A DNA stretch of 64,000 bases from Flavobacterium sp. SUN052 (GTDB lineage Bacteria > Bacteroidota > Bacteroidia > Flavobacteriales > Flavobacteriaceae), in assembly GCF_028867935.1 (NCBI RefSeq), contig NZ_JAPQNS010000012.1:178883-242882 (forward strand). Direction: 5' to 3'. Every line of letters begins with the position of its first letter. The first letter of the stretch is position 1. A model generated the notes under the pieces. That model was given only the letters and a program-made list of their open reading frames with translations, was not told the DNA's origin and made no database searches. Positions 26,004 to 37,300 of this stretch are shown piece after piece. A program made the position numbers and the translations under genes.

Positions 26004-27884
26004 TTGTCAGTTGTAGTCCGTAGTTTGGCCCAACTTTTCAGCCACCCCCCTCTTAACCCCCGTCCGAATACTTTGGAATCAATCTTTTCAGCAACAAAAC
26101 GCAAACTGCTCATCGAAATAGCCTGGGAGGTTTGTAATCAGGTTGGCGGCATTTACACCGTTATCCGGTCAAAAGTCCCGGCCATGGTCGAAAAATGGGA
26201 CGACAATTACCTGTTGCTAGGGCCTTATTTCCCACAAAAAGCAGCTGCCGAATTTGAACCCATTACAGAGCCCGATGAAACCGAAATTGGTCAAACGGTC
26301 CGCAAAATGCGGCAACTGGGCTATGAGGTCGAGTATGGTTACTGGCTTATTACGGGCCGTCCCCGAGTGGTATTATTTAATTTACCCAGTGTTTATCCGC
26401 AGCTCGATGCTATTAAAGCTGGTTTATGGGAGAACCACCGCCTACCTACACTGGGCGTAGAAGACCTTGTTAATCAGACTATTGCCTTCGGCGAGATGGT
26501 CCGCGTTTTCCTGGCACTTCTGGCTGATGGGCATGCCAAACGAGTCGATTTCTGTGCCCATTTTCACGAGTGGATGGCCAGCACCGGCCTCCCCGATCTC
26601 CGGCGCGAGAATGTAAAGGTAGCTACCGTGTTCACCACCCACGCCACTATGCTGGGGCGGTATCTGGCGCAGAACGAGGCTGGTTTCTACGGAAAGCTGC
26701 CCTTTTTCGACTGGCAGAAAGAAGCCCGGCATTACGGCATCGAAGCGCAGGCAACCATCGAGCGACTGGCGGCCATCAACAGCCATACGTTCACGACGGT
26801 GAGCGACGTGACAGCCCGCGAGTGTGAAGTTTTTCTGGGTCGTAACCCCGATCTGGTTCTTCCCAACGGACTCAATATTACCCGCTTTGCAGCTACCCAC
26901 GAGTTTCAGAATCTACACGTCAAATACAAGGAAAATATCCACGAGTTTGTGATGGGCCATTTCTTCCATAACTACTCATTCGACCTCGAAAAGACGCTGT
27001 ATTTCTTTACATCGGGCCGGTTTGAATTTTCAAATAAGGGGTACGACCTGACGCTGGAAGCTCTTGCCCGCCTGAACTGGCGAATGCGCGAAGCCAACAT
27101 GGATACAACGGTGGTGATGTTTATGGTTACCAAACAGCCCTACCACTCCATCGACCCCGAGGTTTTGCACACCCGCGCACTTTTGGACGAGATTCGCGAT
27201 ACCTGCGAGAGCATCGAGGCCCAGGTGGGTGAGCGGCTGTTTCAGGCAGCGGCTGCCAGCAAAGACAACAACTTACCCGACCTCAACAAATTTGTGGACG
27301 AATACTGGCGGCTCCGGCTCCGGCGGACGGTACAAAGCTGGAAAACCAAGAATTTGCCGCCTTTCGTAACGCACGATCTGGTGCAGGAAGACGACATGAC
27401 GCGGTTCATTCGGCAGGCAAACCTCGTCAACAACGAGTATGACCGGGTTAAGATCGTGTACCACCCCGATTTCATTGCCTCTACTAACCCGCTGTTCAAA
27501 CTTGATTACAGTCAGTTTGTGCGCGGTTGCCACCTCGGTGTGTTCCCTAGCTACTACGAGCCCTGGGGCTACACCCCACTTGAATGCGTGGTACGCGGCA
27601 TTCCAACCGTTACCAGTGACCAATCTGGCTTTGGAGATTTTATCATGCAAATCATGCGTGACTACGAAAACCGGGGTATTTACGTAGTCGATCGACGCAA
27701 TCAGAACTTCAACGAAGCTGCCGATCAGTTGGCTAATATTCTCTGGCGGTTCGTTAAAATGAGTCAGCGCGATCGGATTCAGCAACGGAACCGCGTCGAG
27801 AGTATCGCCGAGGTTTTCGATTGGACCAACCTCCGCTCGTATTACGACACGGCGCACGATCTGGCAATGAAGAGAAGAAAATAG
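26004..27884 (+). CDS. Glycogen synthase, GT3 (eukaryotic-type) family
   Basis: A protein of about 600 residues matching GT3 glycogen synthases, the eukaryotic/fungal-type enzymes that add glucose from UDP-glucose to glycogen. Visible are LIEIAWEVCNQVGGIYTVI, FTTHATMLGRY, FTTVSDVTARE, FVMGHFFHNY, TSGRFEFSNKGYD and the C-terminal FPSYYEPWGYTPLE acceptor-site region. No ATG is available near the beginning. TTG codons at 26004, 26025 and 26073 are candidate starts, and the last gives the N-terminus closest to the conserved block, so 26004 is the maximum extent. The following RqcH-like gene is separated by an inverted repeat. Confidence 0.88.
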   Translation: MSVVVRSLAQLFSHPPLNPRPNTLESIFSATKRKLLIEIAWEVCNQVGGIYTVIRSKVPAMVEKWDDNYLLLGPYFPQKAAAEFEPITEPDETEIGQTVRKMRQLGYEVEYGYWLITGRPRVVLFNLPSVYPQLDAIKAGLWENHRLPTLGVEDLVNQTIAFGEMVRVFLALLADGHAKRVDFCAHFHEWMASTGLPDLRRENVKVATVFTTHATMLGRYLAQNEAGFYGKLPFFDWQKEARHYGIEAQATIERLAAINSHTFTTVSDVTARECEVFLGRNPDLVLPNGLNITRFAATHEFQNLHVKYKENIHEFVMGHFFHNYSFDLEKTLYFFTSGRFEFSNKGYDLTLEALARLNWRMREANMDTTVVMFMVTKQPYHSIDPEVLHTRALLDEIRDTCESIEAQVGERLFQAAAASKDNNLPDLNKFVDEYWRLRLRRTVQSWKTKNLPPFVTHDLVQEDDMTRFIRQANLVNNEYDRVKIVYHPDFIASTNPLFKLDYSQFVRGCHLGVFPSYYEPWGYTPLECVVRGIPTVTSDQSGFGDFIMQIMRDYENRGIYVVDRRNQNFNEAADQLANILWRFVKMSQRDRIQQRNRVESIAEVFDWTNLRSYYDTAHDLAMKRRK

Positions 27885-27893
27885 GGTTCCTTA

Positions 27894-27987
27894 GGTTCAA
27901 GTTTCATAATTACGCCGTTTCAGGTTTCATGCCATGCTGTTACAAAGCGGTCAGCTGGAAATCTGAAACGGCGTAGTCATTGAAACC
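27894..27987. repeat. Inverted tandem-repeat element B (7-bp GTTTCAN units)
   Basis: The left tract (27894-27930) has GGTTCAA, GTTTCAT, then GTTTCAG, GTTTCAT. The right tract (27963-27987) is its inverted copy. Core pairing is a perfect 13 bp (27911-27923 with 27963-27975) plus outer GTTTCA/TGAAAC. It lies between two co-directional genes and lacks a T tail. Confidence 0.75.
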
Positions 27988-28014
27988 AGAAACGATATTC
28001 CGTGTTGTCTTGCT

Positions 28015-29670
28015 GTGCATACCAACTACTATTTTCTTCGGCAACTCGCCCCGGCTCTCGAACCGCATATAAAAGGATTGCGCCTGATGGAGTGTTTCAG
28101 TCAGGATCGCGACGAGCTGGTAATGGTGTTTGCTCAAGCCAAAGGCAAAGCCAATTATTACCGCCCTTTTTACCTCAAGACTACGCTTCGTCCAGAATTT
28201 TCAGGTTTACTATTCCCAGACGTGATTCAACGAGCACGTACCAACAGTATCGACCTGTTTGGGCAGGTTATTGGTGTTGATCCCGACGATGCTGAAGCCA
28301 TTGCCGAGGGCGAAACTGCCGGTCGAGTTGTGACGGGCGTTCGGTCGTTTTTAAACGAACGGTGTCTGGGCATCGAGCTAGAAGACGGCTTTACGCTGGT
28401 GTTCAAGTTCTTTGGCAATCGGCCTAATTTGGTCGCATTTCAGGGTAACGACGTAGTGGAGTCGTTTAACCAAAAACTCGTTTCAGATCAAAACCTTAAA
28501 CTCGATGCTATTGACCGCCCCATCGACCAGTCGTATGAAGCGTTTGAGCGGGCTGGTTTCGATCACAAAAAGCTGTTCCCGACCTTTGGGAAAGAAGTGA
28601 ATGCGTATTTAACGGGGCAGTTCGCCGTTACAGAAAAAGAGGAAAGTAGCGCTGAGATTGAAGGGCCGGCAAAATGGGCACTGATTCAATCGACGTTGGC
28701 TTTGCTGGAAAAGCCAACCTACTACCTCACTACGTTTGACCACCACCCTACCCTATCGCTGGTGCCCGTTGGTGAGATTCGGCAAACATTCGACAGCCCA
28801 ATTGAAGCCCTGAATCGATTCTACGTCAACTACGCCGGCCTGAATTTTTTTGAACGCGAAAAGGGGGAGGTTTTACGTCTGTTGGATAAACGGCTGAAAC
28901 GCGCCGAGAGCCAGATTGAAGCCAATCTGCAACGACTCATCGGCCATGAGGAAGGCGCTAGTCATGAAGAAATCGCCAATATTCTGATGGCGAACCTACA
29001 TGCTATTGAGGAGCAACCCGGCCAACGATCGCCCGAACGAGTGGAGTTGTATGATTTTTACCGCGATCAGCCCATCCAGATCAAGTTAAAAACGGATCTA
29101 AGCCCCCAGCGAAATGCCGAGGGGTATTACCGAAAGGCTAAAAACGAGAAAATCGAACTGGATTATATTCAGCAACAGATCGAGCAACGCGAACGGGAGC
29201 TAATCGACATTCAACAGCACAAGCTGGCCATCGCTGAAATTGCCAGTCTGAAAGCCTTCCGGAAGTACGCCAAACAACATAACATTCTGGCCGATGGTGG
29301 CCCGGCTGCTACCCCATCCGAGTTATTCAAAATTGTGAATCACGAAGGTTACACCATCCTGATTGGCAAAAACGCCAAAAACAACGACCTCCTCACCCAA
29401 CGTTACGCCTTCAAAGAAGACCTTTGGCTTCATGCCCGCGACGTTTCAGGCTCCCACGTTGTCGTGAAGTACCAAGCCGGAAAACGTTTCCCCAAAACGG
29501 TCATTGAGCGGGCCGCTGAGCTGGCTGCCTGGAATTCCAAACGCCGAACCGATAGCCTTTGCCCGGTTATAATGACCCCTAAGAAATTTGTCCGTAAACC
29601 CAAAGGCCTCGCCGAAGGGCAGGTAGTCGTAGAAAAAGAAGAGGTTGTGATGGTGGTGCCTCGGGGGTAG
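28015..29670 (+). CDS. rqcH: NFACT-family protein, RqcH/NEMF homologue
   Basis: A 551-residue protein of the NFACT family, whose bacterial members (RqcH) bind split 50S ribosomes and add alanine tails to stalled chains. The N-terminal NFACT-N region includes NYYFLRQLAPALEPHIKG, a RCLGIELEDGFTLVF segment and FGNRPNLVAF. A long coiled coil (about residues 290-410) follows, then the NFACT-R domain with DLWLHARDVSGSHVVVKY and KFVRKPKGLAEGQV. The active Asp-Arg pair of RqcH appears here as Glu-Arg in LNERCLG if that alignment is right. Start is a GTG at 28015; no in-frame ATG precedes it. Confidence 0.85.
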   Translation: MHTNYYFLRQLAPALEPHIKGLRLMECFSQDRDELVMVFAQAKGKANYYRPFYLKTTLRPEFSGLLFPDVIQRARTNSIDLFGQVIGVDPDDAEAIAEGETAGRVVTGVRSFLNERCLGIELEDGFTLVFKFFGNRPNLVAFQGNDVVESFNQKLVSDQNLKLDAIDRPIDQSYEAFERAGFDHKKLFPTFGKEVNAYLTGQFAVTEKEESSAEIEGPAKWALIQSTLALLEKPTYYLTTFDHHPTLSLVPVGEIRQTFDSPIEALNRFYVNYAGLNFFEREKGEVLRLLDKRLKRAESQIEANLQRLIGHEEGASHEEIANILMANLHAIEEQPGQRSPERVELYDFYRDQPIQIKLKTDLSPQRNAEGYYRKAKNEKIELDYIQQQIEQRERELIDIQQHKLAIAEIASLKAFRKYAKQHNILADGGPAATPSELFKIVNHEGYTILIGKNAKNNDLLTQRYAFKEDLWLHARDVSGSHVVVKYQAGKRFPKTVIERAAELAAWNSKRRTDSLCPVIMTPKKFVRKPKGLAEGQVVVEKEEVVMVVPRG

Positions 29671-29682
29671 TTTTCTCCTCTG

Positions 29683-32600
29683 TTACAGTCCAAGCCGCAG
29701 TGTTGAACCTGCTTCTGTCAAAATTCCTCCTCCACTTGCATAGCGTATATGCTGAGCATTAGCTGTTTCATTGGTAGCTATTGTAATGGCGTGCCGAATT
29801 TCAACCGAATCAGTGTGAGTTGGTACACGATTACAGGACCAAACAGAAGGATCGAACCAACTACCAGCCTTTACTGATACTATGTTACAACTGTCAGTAG
29901 TAAAGTTTATCAAATTAGTGAAATTTGACGTAGCCGTGCTCGAGCACATGGCGCGTAGCTGACATTCGTAAGTGGTTCCACTTAATAGCCCTAAAAGTTC
30001 GTAGTTCGTATAGAGTACTGTAGAAGAAACTGGTGTTGTGGACCATTCAGTAGTTCCGACTGGACGCCACCGAAGTTCATAACCAACATCCGACCAACCG
30101 ATCCAGGATAGCTGAGCCGCATTATTAGTAACAGTACCTACACCAAGGCCGAAGGGAGTATTACAACGCGTATTGAAGTAAGCAGAAGCGGAATAAGAAG
30201 AGCTTTCCGTTGGCGAACAAACAGCACGAACCTGCCATTGATAAGTATTATTATTGACTAACCCGGTAATAATTGTTTCCTGAGTACCACTGATAGCAGA
30301 ACTTTCTATCCATGCATCAACAGGGGAAGCATTTAATAATCTCCATCGTAGTTGCACTGTACTGTTAGGAACGCTACGCCAAGATACGCGAACAGTACTA
30401 GCCGTCTGACCTGTCCAGCCTCTTGGCAGTGGATTCCCACAATTTGCGGTAAAAGAGCGCGGGGCAGAGTAAGAAGACATTACTCCATTCAAACAGTATG
30501 TCCGTAGCCGCCATTCATAAACCTTACCAGCTGTTAACCCTGTCAGATCGTAACTGCTACAACAAATATTCTGCTGACTCAGCCAATTAGATGCACCTGC
30601 TTCACGCCATTGCAATTGATAGTACATACTACCATATTCATTACTCATGTATTCCCAACTTAACACAGCTCGGGTAGGAGCAACCATTTCAGATTGATTA
30701 AATGGAGTTGGACAATCCATCAGGAAGGTTCTTGGAGACGAAAAATCGGATAACGTTGCTGTGCTACCACAACGGGCGGCAATTTGCCATTCATAGCTTT
30801 TACCATGAACTACACTATAGTTAGAGAAACTACCCGCACAGCAGGTAAAGGTTGTATTCCAAGTAGTTGTGCCAACCTCACGCCACCGAATCAGATAACC
30901 AGTAGCTCCATTGACTGCTTCCCAGCGATGAACAGCGAATGTATAGGCCACAGATTCTTCTACACCAGTGGGAATAGCACAGGGGGTAGTCGTAAATGAA
31001 GCAATAGCGGAGTAGTCGGAAAAAGTTTGGGAAGAGCAGACCGTTCGGACACGCCATTCGTAAGCTGTTCCAAGAGCCAGGCTGGGGGCAAAAAAACTGT
31101 TGATTGTGGAAATTGCCGTATTTGACCATGGGCCTGCACCCGCCACCCGCCATTGTACTTCATGAGATACCTGGCCAGGTATGTATGTCCATTCTAACAT
31201 GACGGTGCTAAGATCAGTTGTATTTCTCTGTGTTAACCCGGTGGGTGCTGGACAAGAAGATGTTGTAAATAAACCAGGTGACGTGTAAGCGGACTCGCCA
31301 TTGTTACCGCATAGTGTCCGAACACGCCACTCATAGGCCGTATTGGGAGAAAGTCCTGTTAAGCTAGTTATGCTTGCTGTTAGCGTTAACGAATTAGTCC
31401 AGGTCTGACTAGTGGCCAATCGATATTGTACCTCATACGTTGTACCAGTACCTACCGTTTCCCAAAATACATCCGCAAAAGTGGCTCCGTAAAAATTAAC
31501 TACGGCATAGGAAGGTGGGTAACAACCCGTAGTTAGGGAACGGGCTATCGACACCTCAGACGGAATGCCATCTAAGCATACGGTCTGTAATTGAACCTGA
31601 TATACGGTATTGGGAGTTAGTCCTGTTAATGAATAGTTAGTCGAGGTCAATGAGGAAATAATTGACGATGTAGTAGCACCAGCTACTCGCCATAGCAAAT
31701 TGTAACGAATGCCCTCGCCAAGATCCTCCCATTGGATTATAGCTAGATTTGTACGTGCAACAAGAAAATCAATTCTAGGCGCGTAACAATTTGTAGTAAA
31801 GGAATAAGACACAAACGAACTGCTTTGTGTGGCCGAACAAACAGACCTTAGTCTGACCTCATAACTGGTTTGATGGCTTAATCCAGTAAGTGAATAAGGA
31901 GATGTGCTCAACCCTGTTACCGAAGTATACGGAATAGAGTTATCCCCTAAAGGTCGCCATTGCAGTTCATAGAATGTATTAGGTGTGGTTCTCCATCCTA
32001 TTTGTATAGCTGTCGAAGTTATTCGAAAACCATTGATTGATTCGGGTAGGGGACAATTTGTCGTAAAACTTCGCGGGGTGGAAAATGCTGAAGAGCTACC
32101 ATCTGGACAAACTGCCTGCAACCGCCATTCATAAGCTTGCCCAATGGTTAAGTTGGTCAGGTCGTAGGAAAAGCAACAAATATTTGTTAAGCTATTCCAA
32201 GTGGTCACTTCAGCAGGGCGCCATTGCAATGTATAGTTGAGTGGAATTCCATTAGATTGATTGGTTGCATACCACTGTAGGGCTACAGATGTTAATGAAA
32301 CCTGTTCTGTTAAACCAAAGGGAACGGGACAATTCATTGTGAAGTCTCTAGTAGTTGACCAGTCCGAGACTAATCCATCAGGACATAAAGTACGAATTTG
32401 CCATTGGTATGTTTTACCCAGTTGCAAACCACCTAATAAATACGGTGAGCAACAAAGGCTAGTCGTTTGATTCCAGGTAGCTGCTACATTTTCTTTCCAT
32501 TGAATCTGATAGGTGTTACCCTGTAATCCTTCCCAGTTAAGTTGAATAGCACTGGCTATCTGCGTTGTTTCAGTCACACTGACAGGAGGTGAACAGGGAA

Positions 32601-34128
32601 CGGTGATATTGACTGTACCAATTGCCGATAATGAACCACAACTATTTGTAACACTGGCTATTGCCAATGTACTTGAACTATAAACAGTAAGCGGGAACGT
32701 ATAAGAAGTTGAAGACAAAGTAAACATAAGTGCAAATGTCCCGTTGCGGCTTATGCTAACCTGATAAGGCGGCTGGCCTTGTGCGGTTATGGTCAACCAT
32801 ACTAACTGTCCAGCAGCAAGCGTTTGCGAAGTACCCGACAAAGTAGCTGTACCGCAGGAAGCTGTTTGGAAAAGCGACGATGGGGTCCAGTCCGATGGCT
32901 TTCCGTTAGTACAATCTGCAGCTACCTGCCATTCATACCTAGCGGACGTTACTAAATCGTTTAGAAAGTAGTTGGGAGAGAGAATGTTGTTAACTGTTAG
33001 CCAGTTGGTGGTTCCCTGTCTTCGCCACCGGAGTGAGTAAGTTGATACGCTGGCATCGCAAACCCAGGATAATTTTGCTCTTCTCCCAGTCAGATCAGTA
33101 GTAGCCAACGAAGTAGGAACTGGACAACTACAAGTAGGACTGATACGGATAGAGACATTAGGATTGTCTATCGTTGTAGGATCGGAAGACGTCACGCGAA
33201 GGCGATAAGAACCTTCAGCTGAGATAGATGCAGGAATACTGATTGCCAGGGAGCCACCTACTCTTGATGCGACTGTGCCTAAAGTGGTTGAAGAAGACCC
33301 AAATAGGCCACTCTTGTCGGAAAGTTGTATCGTAAAAACGTTGTTTGCCGCAAAGACACCGGTTGTTGCAAAGGCAAGAGGCAGCGGAACTTGCAAACAG
33401 GCGGGATCAGCATATTTTGTAACTTGTACTGTCTCTGTCGCGTAAACGTTCAGAAAATAGTCCTCGACCTCCCCCCAATTCAGTGTAGCACAAGCATTAT
33501 TGGGGAAATACTCAAAAGCTGTATAAATGCGCATCCCAATAACCCCAGGCGTAACGGAAGCAGGAATAGTTAAACTTCCTGAAAACGTATCTGTTACAAA
33601 GTCTGACGACACGAAGAGACGTTCACTGCTATCAAATGTTCCATTTCTATCCAGATCGAGCCAAATCGCAATTCCTTCTTTATAGAAGTTACTCAAAAGT
33701 GTACCACTAAATGAATAAGTTCTTCCTGCCATTACAGGAGCAACCGGGCTATTATACATTTGGTAGCCTTCTCCCGAACACCCACTATTTAAACTCATTG
33801 GCACTCCGTTAAAGATAAAACCATCTAACCCATCATAATCTATACAGCCGTAGTTGAAACGAGGTATACAGGAATTGACCTTATCTTTTATAGACGAAGG
33901 AATGGTATTCCAAAGGCTATCAGCAAGCTTATTAGATTGTTGGCGTTTGGTTGATTCAACAGTGGAAAGTCGGGTTGAATCCGTACCTTTTAAATTCTGT
34001 GCTGTGGCTAGTGGACTGACAAGGCATAATAAGGCTACAGTTCCAAGAAGCAAAGCAGCAACAAATCGAAAAAGAGACGTAATCAAAAAAGATAAAAAAT
34101 GAAAAATGGTGGATACACGTAGCTGCAT
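29683..34128 (-). CDS. Giant secreted Fn3-repeat protein with GEVED domain
   Basis: A 1481-residue surface protein. A long signal peptide (LLLGTVALLCLVSPLATA) precedes a GEVED domain (about residues 115-235, ending GEVEDYFL), an Ig-like segment, then eleven fibronectin type III-like units, each opening with a Cys-x-x-Pro motif and closing with a cysteine, with YEWRVRT-type strands. The C-terminal about 70 residues (VKAGSWFDPSVWSCNRVPTH) look like the start of a beta-helix (G8-like) domain, and no T9SS tail is recognised. Several lines are clearly AT-richer than the neighbouring giant gene. It is an adjacent paralogue of the 34327-39225 gene and lacks its protease domain. Confidence 0.82.
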   Translation of the reverse strand: MQLRVSTIFHFLSFLITSLFRFVAALLLGTVALLCLVSPLATAQNLKGTDSTRLSTVESTKRQQSNKLADSLWNTIPSSIKDKVNSCIPRFNYGCIDYDGLDGFIFNGVPMSLNSGCSGEGYQMYNSPVAPVMAGRTYSFSGTLLSNFYKEGIAIWLDLDRNGTFDSSERLFVSSDFVTDTFSGSLTIPASVTPGVIGMRIYTAFEYFPNNACATLNWGEVEDYFLNVYATETVQVTKYADPACLQVPLPLAFATTGVFAANNVFTIQLSDKSGLFGSSSTTLGTVASRVGGSLAISIPASISAEGSYRLRVTSSDPTTIDNPNVSIRISPTCSCPVPTSLATTDLTGRRAKLSWVCDASVSTYSLRWRRQGTTNWLTVNNILSPNYFLNDLVTSARYEWQVAADCTNGKPSDWTPSSLFQTASCGTATLSGTSQTLAAGQLVWLTITAQGQPPYQVSISRNGTFALMFTLSSTSYTFPLTVYSSSTLAIASVTNSCGSLSAIGTVNITVPCSPPVSVTETTQIASAIQLNWEGLQGNTYQIQWKENVAATWNQTTSLCCSPYLLGGLQLGKTYQWQIRTLCPDGLVSDWSTTRDFTMNCPVPFGLTEQVSLTSVALQWYATNQSNGIPLNYTLQWRPAEVTTWNSLTNICCFSYDLTNLTIGQAYEWRLQAVCPDGSSSAFSTPRSFTTNCPLPESINGFRITSTAIQIGWRTTPNTFYELQWRPLGDNSIPYTSVTGLSTSPYSLTGLSHQTSYEVRLRSVCSATQSSSFVSYSFTTNCYAPRIDFLVARTNLAIIQWEDLGEGIRYNLLWRVAGATTSSIISSLTSTNYSLTGLTPNTVYQVQLQTVCLDGIPSEVSIARSLTTGCYPPSYAVVNFYGATFADVFWETVGTGTTYEVQYRLATSQTWTNSLTLTASITSLTGLSPNTAYEWRVRTLCGNNGESAYTSPGLFTTSSCPAPTGLTQRNTTDLSTVMLEWTYIPGQVSHEVQWRVAGAGPWSNTAISTINSFFAPSLALGTAYEWRVRTVCSSQTFSDYSAIASFTTTPCAIPTGVEESVAYTFAVHRWEAVNGATGYLIRWREVGTTTWNTTFTCCAGSFSNYSVVHGKSYEWQIAARCGSTATLSDFSSPRTFLMDCPTPFNQSEMVAPTRAVLSWEYMSNEYGSMYYQLQWREAGASNWLSQQNICCSSYDLTGLTAGKVYEWRLRTYCLNGVMSSYSAPRSFTANCGNPLPRGWTGQTASTVRVSWRSVPNSTVQLRWRLLNASPVDAWIESSAISGTQETIITGLVNNNTYQWQVRAVCSPTESSSYSASAYFNTRCNTPFGLGVGTVTNNAAQLSWIGWSDVGYELRWRPVGTTEWSTTPVSSTVLYTNYELLGLLSGTTYECQLRAMCSSTATSNFTNLINFTTDSCNIVSVKAGSWFDPSVWSCNRVPTHTDSVEIRHAITIATNETANAQHIRYASGGGILTEAGSTLRLGL

Positions 34129-34150
34129 AAAATTTAGGTTTACGGAACCT

Positions 34151-34181
34151 CAAAGCTATGACTATAAAGCAAACCGACAAA
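34151..34181 (-). promoter_or_regulatory. Consensus promoter of the first Fn3 giant
   Basis: On the minus strand TTTG (34178-34181), exactly 19 bp, then TAGCTTTG (34151-34158): a full match to the Bacteroidetes TTTG-N19-TAnnTTTG promoter. The predicted start is near 34145, so the leader is about 17 bases. Confidence 0.8.
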
Positions 34182-34326
34182 AAGGTCACGTATTTTTCCT
34201 AAGTATAAACTCAACCCAAAACTAAACCATTAACCATATCCACGCCATTTTTAGCTATTATTAGTAAGAATAGCGGCAATACAAAAGGTCTTTTTGGCTT
34301 AGACAAACAGTAGATAATACTTAATT

Positions 34327-37300
34327 TCAGCGAGGTCCTTCACGCACTTGTGCATTCGGAGTCAGACCATCTAGTATCGGAGTGCCCAGCCGTAATACCG
34401 AATTAGGTGAGATAAACATCAGTATTCCCTGTTTTTTCAGACTTGCCGCGTAAGCAATTGTATTCGTTGGAATAGTAATCATGTGGCCCGCCAAAATCGT
34501 GACGACATCGGCTTCGGTAGGAACCCGGTTGCACGACCAGACGGTTGGATCGGTCCACAGGCCGGTTTTGACCGAAATCATTGTCAAACAGGACACGTTG
34601 GCGTTGGCAGTAGTTGTCAGTACAGCTGAGTTGCTGAAAGCAGAGCTGGCCGTTCCCGAACAAACCGCACGAATCTGCCACTCGTATGTGGTTCCGCCGG
34701 ATAAGCCCGTAAGCGTGTAGGTTGGGCTGGCCGATGCGGATGCTACCGAGGCTGTTATCCAGGTGGTAGCTCCCGTTTGACGGTGACGCACCTCGTACCC
34801 TAAGTCGGTAGCGCCCTGCCAAATCAATTTTGCCGATGTGGTGCCAACAGCTATTGCACTAAGACTATGTGGAACCGTACAGGCGGTGGTGAAATACGAT
34901 GATGCTGAATAGGTGGAACTGCCCGAAGGTGAGCAAACTGCCCGGACCTGCCATTCATAACTGGTATCATTAGTTAGCCCATTTATATCAACGAAAGTTG
35001 CCCCCGCAACGGTGGTTCCACTCTCGGCCCAGGTGGTGGTACCGGTAAGCCGCAGCCGAATCTGGGCAGCACTGCCCGGTGTGCTAGTCCAATACAACCG
35101 AATGGAACTGGCCGTCTGATTACCGGAGCCATTGATTAGGGGAGTGCCACATTGCGTTGTAAACGAACGGGGAGCGGAGTAAGCCGAGGTACTTGAATTG
35201 GGGCAACTTGTCTGAATTTTCCACTCATAGGACTGACCCATCGCCAGATTAGACAGGGTATAGTCGGAGCAACACGTATTACTAACTGTTACCCAGGTAG
35301 CGGCTCCTACTGCTCGCCATTGCAAATTGTATAGAAGCGAGGTGTTACCTCCGTTACTCATATAACTCCACCGCAACACCGCCTGATTGGGGGCAACTAA
35401 CTCCGACTGGCCCAAAGGAATAGGACAATTCATGGTAAACGTCCGCTCGGCTGACCAATCGGAACTGGCCCCATCGGAGCAAATGGTACGGATTCGCCAC
35501 TGGTACGTTTTCCCTAATTCAAGCCCTCTGACGTAGTACGGAGAACAGCACGAAGCTGGCGCCTGGGTCCAGTTTGCGGCCGAATTTTCTTTCCACCCAA
35601 TCTGATACGAATTCCCCGTAGTAGTCGCCCACCGGACTTCAATGGAGTTTGTGGTCTGGTTGGCTTCGGTTAAACTGCTGGGTATGGTACACGGCACCGT
35701 CACTAATACGGTTCCGCTGGCAGGCAAGGTGCCACATGCATTCGAAACGGCACCAAATAGTAGTGTACTCGAACTGGGTACTGATGTGGTGAACATAACG
35801 GGTGAGGTTGTGATACCGTTGTATCCGGTCAGGTAGGTACCATTTCGGTATACCGTAAAATTCCAGGGTGTTTGTCCAGTTAAAGCCACCGTAAGCGAAA
35901 CGGGCTGGCCAGCGGCTACCGTCTGAGATAGTCCCAACAAAGTAGCAGTACCACACGAAACGGTCTGAAACGTAGCCGAACTCGCCCAGTCAGATGCCTG
36001 TCCATTCAGGCAGTTGGCCTGTACCTGCCATTCGTAGGTGGTTCCCGACAGCAGGTTAGTCATGAAATACGCGGGCGACGTAAGGTCGGTAACGGTTGTC
36101 CAGCCAAGGCTACCCTGCGGCCGCCAGCGCAACGAATACGAATTTACCGTGGCATCGCATGTCCACGACAAGCCAGCCACGCTGCCTGTCAGATTCGAGG
36201 CAGCTAGTGAAACGGGAATAGGGCAACTACAGGTAGCAGTTATTCTAATGGGGACGCTGGGTGTATTGTTTGTGGCGGGGCTCGACGATACCACCCGCAT
36301 CTGATACCCATTACCGACTGGCACAGAACCAGGAATGCTTATTGTGAGCGAACTACCCGCCGAAGCCGTCACCGAACCAAGCTGAGTTGGCAGGAGTGAA
36401 AATACCCCAGCCGCATCCGACAGTTCTACGGTAAAAACGTTAGCAGGACCAAAATCACCTGTCGTTCCAAACGTGAGCGGGAGGGCTGTATTCAGACAGG
36501 CCGGGTTGGCAACCTGCGTAATCTGAACAATGTTGGCCGGATACACCGTCAACCCGTAATCTTCGGTTTCGCTATATTGATAATTTCCACAGGCATCGGT
36601 AGGCACTGTGCTATAGGCCACAATGACCCGCATCGCCAACGGCCCCGGTGTAACGGTTGCTGGAATAATCAGGCTTCCCGAAAAAGAAGCGGTGAGGGTA
36701 TTCGGAGTGAAGAATAGTCGCTCACTGGCTTCAAAAGCATCATTCCGGTTTACGTCAAGCCACACGCCTACGCCTTCATTGTACACCGTACTCAACAACG
36801 TTCCGCTAAATGAATAGGGTTGGCCCGCTATTACTGGCGCCATCGGGCTGGTGTATTGCTGGTACCCTTCCACCGAACAACCGCTACTTGCACTCATAGG
36901 CACACTGTTAAACATGAAACTGTCGAGCCCGTCTGAATCGGCACAGCCCCGCAACGTCACTGGTCGGCAGGTGCCCCTAGTTGAAAACGCAGTGCCGGGT
37001 ACGTACGTCAGGCTACCTGTTGCGGTGCAAACACTCCGAACCTGCCATACATAGGTTGTACCTTCAGTAAGGCCGGTTAGCACATACGTCGGTACGGTCA
37101 GACCATTCACAGTCTGCCATACGTTGGCACTCTCCGCCCGCCAGATCAGATCGTACGTACGGCCAACACCTAGATTTGACCAGTTCAGCACTGCCGACGT
37201 GCCGGTGACGGTTGCTGAAACCAGACCCGTTGGGGCCGGGCAACTGGTGGTGAACGTTTGCCCCGCATAGGCCGAGTTTCCAGTGGCGCACACGGTCCGA

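Noticed and set aside
27273..27857. 194-codon minus-strand frame inside the glycogen synthase gene
   Set aside because: It overlaps conserved GT3 coding sequence and has no motif of its own; it is a shadow of codon bias.
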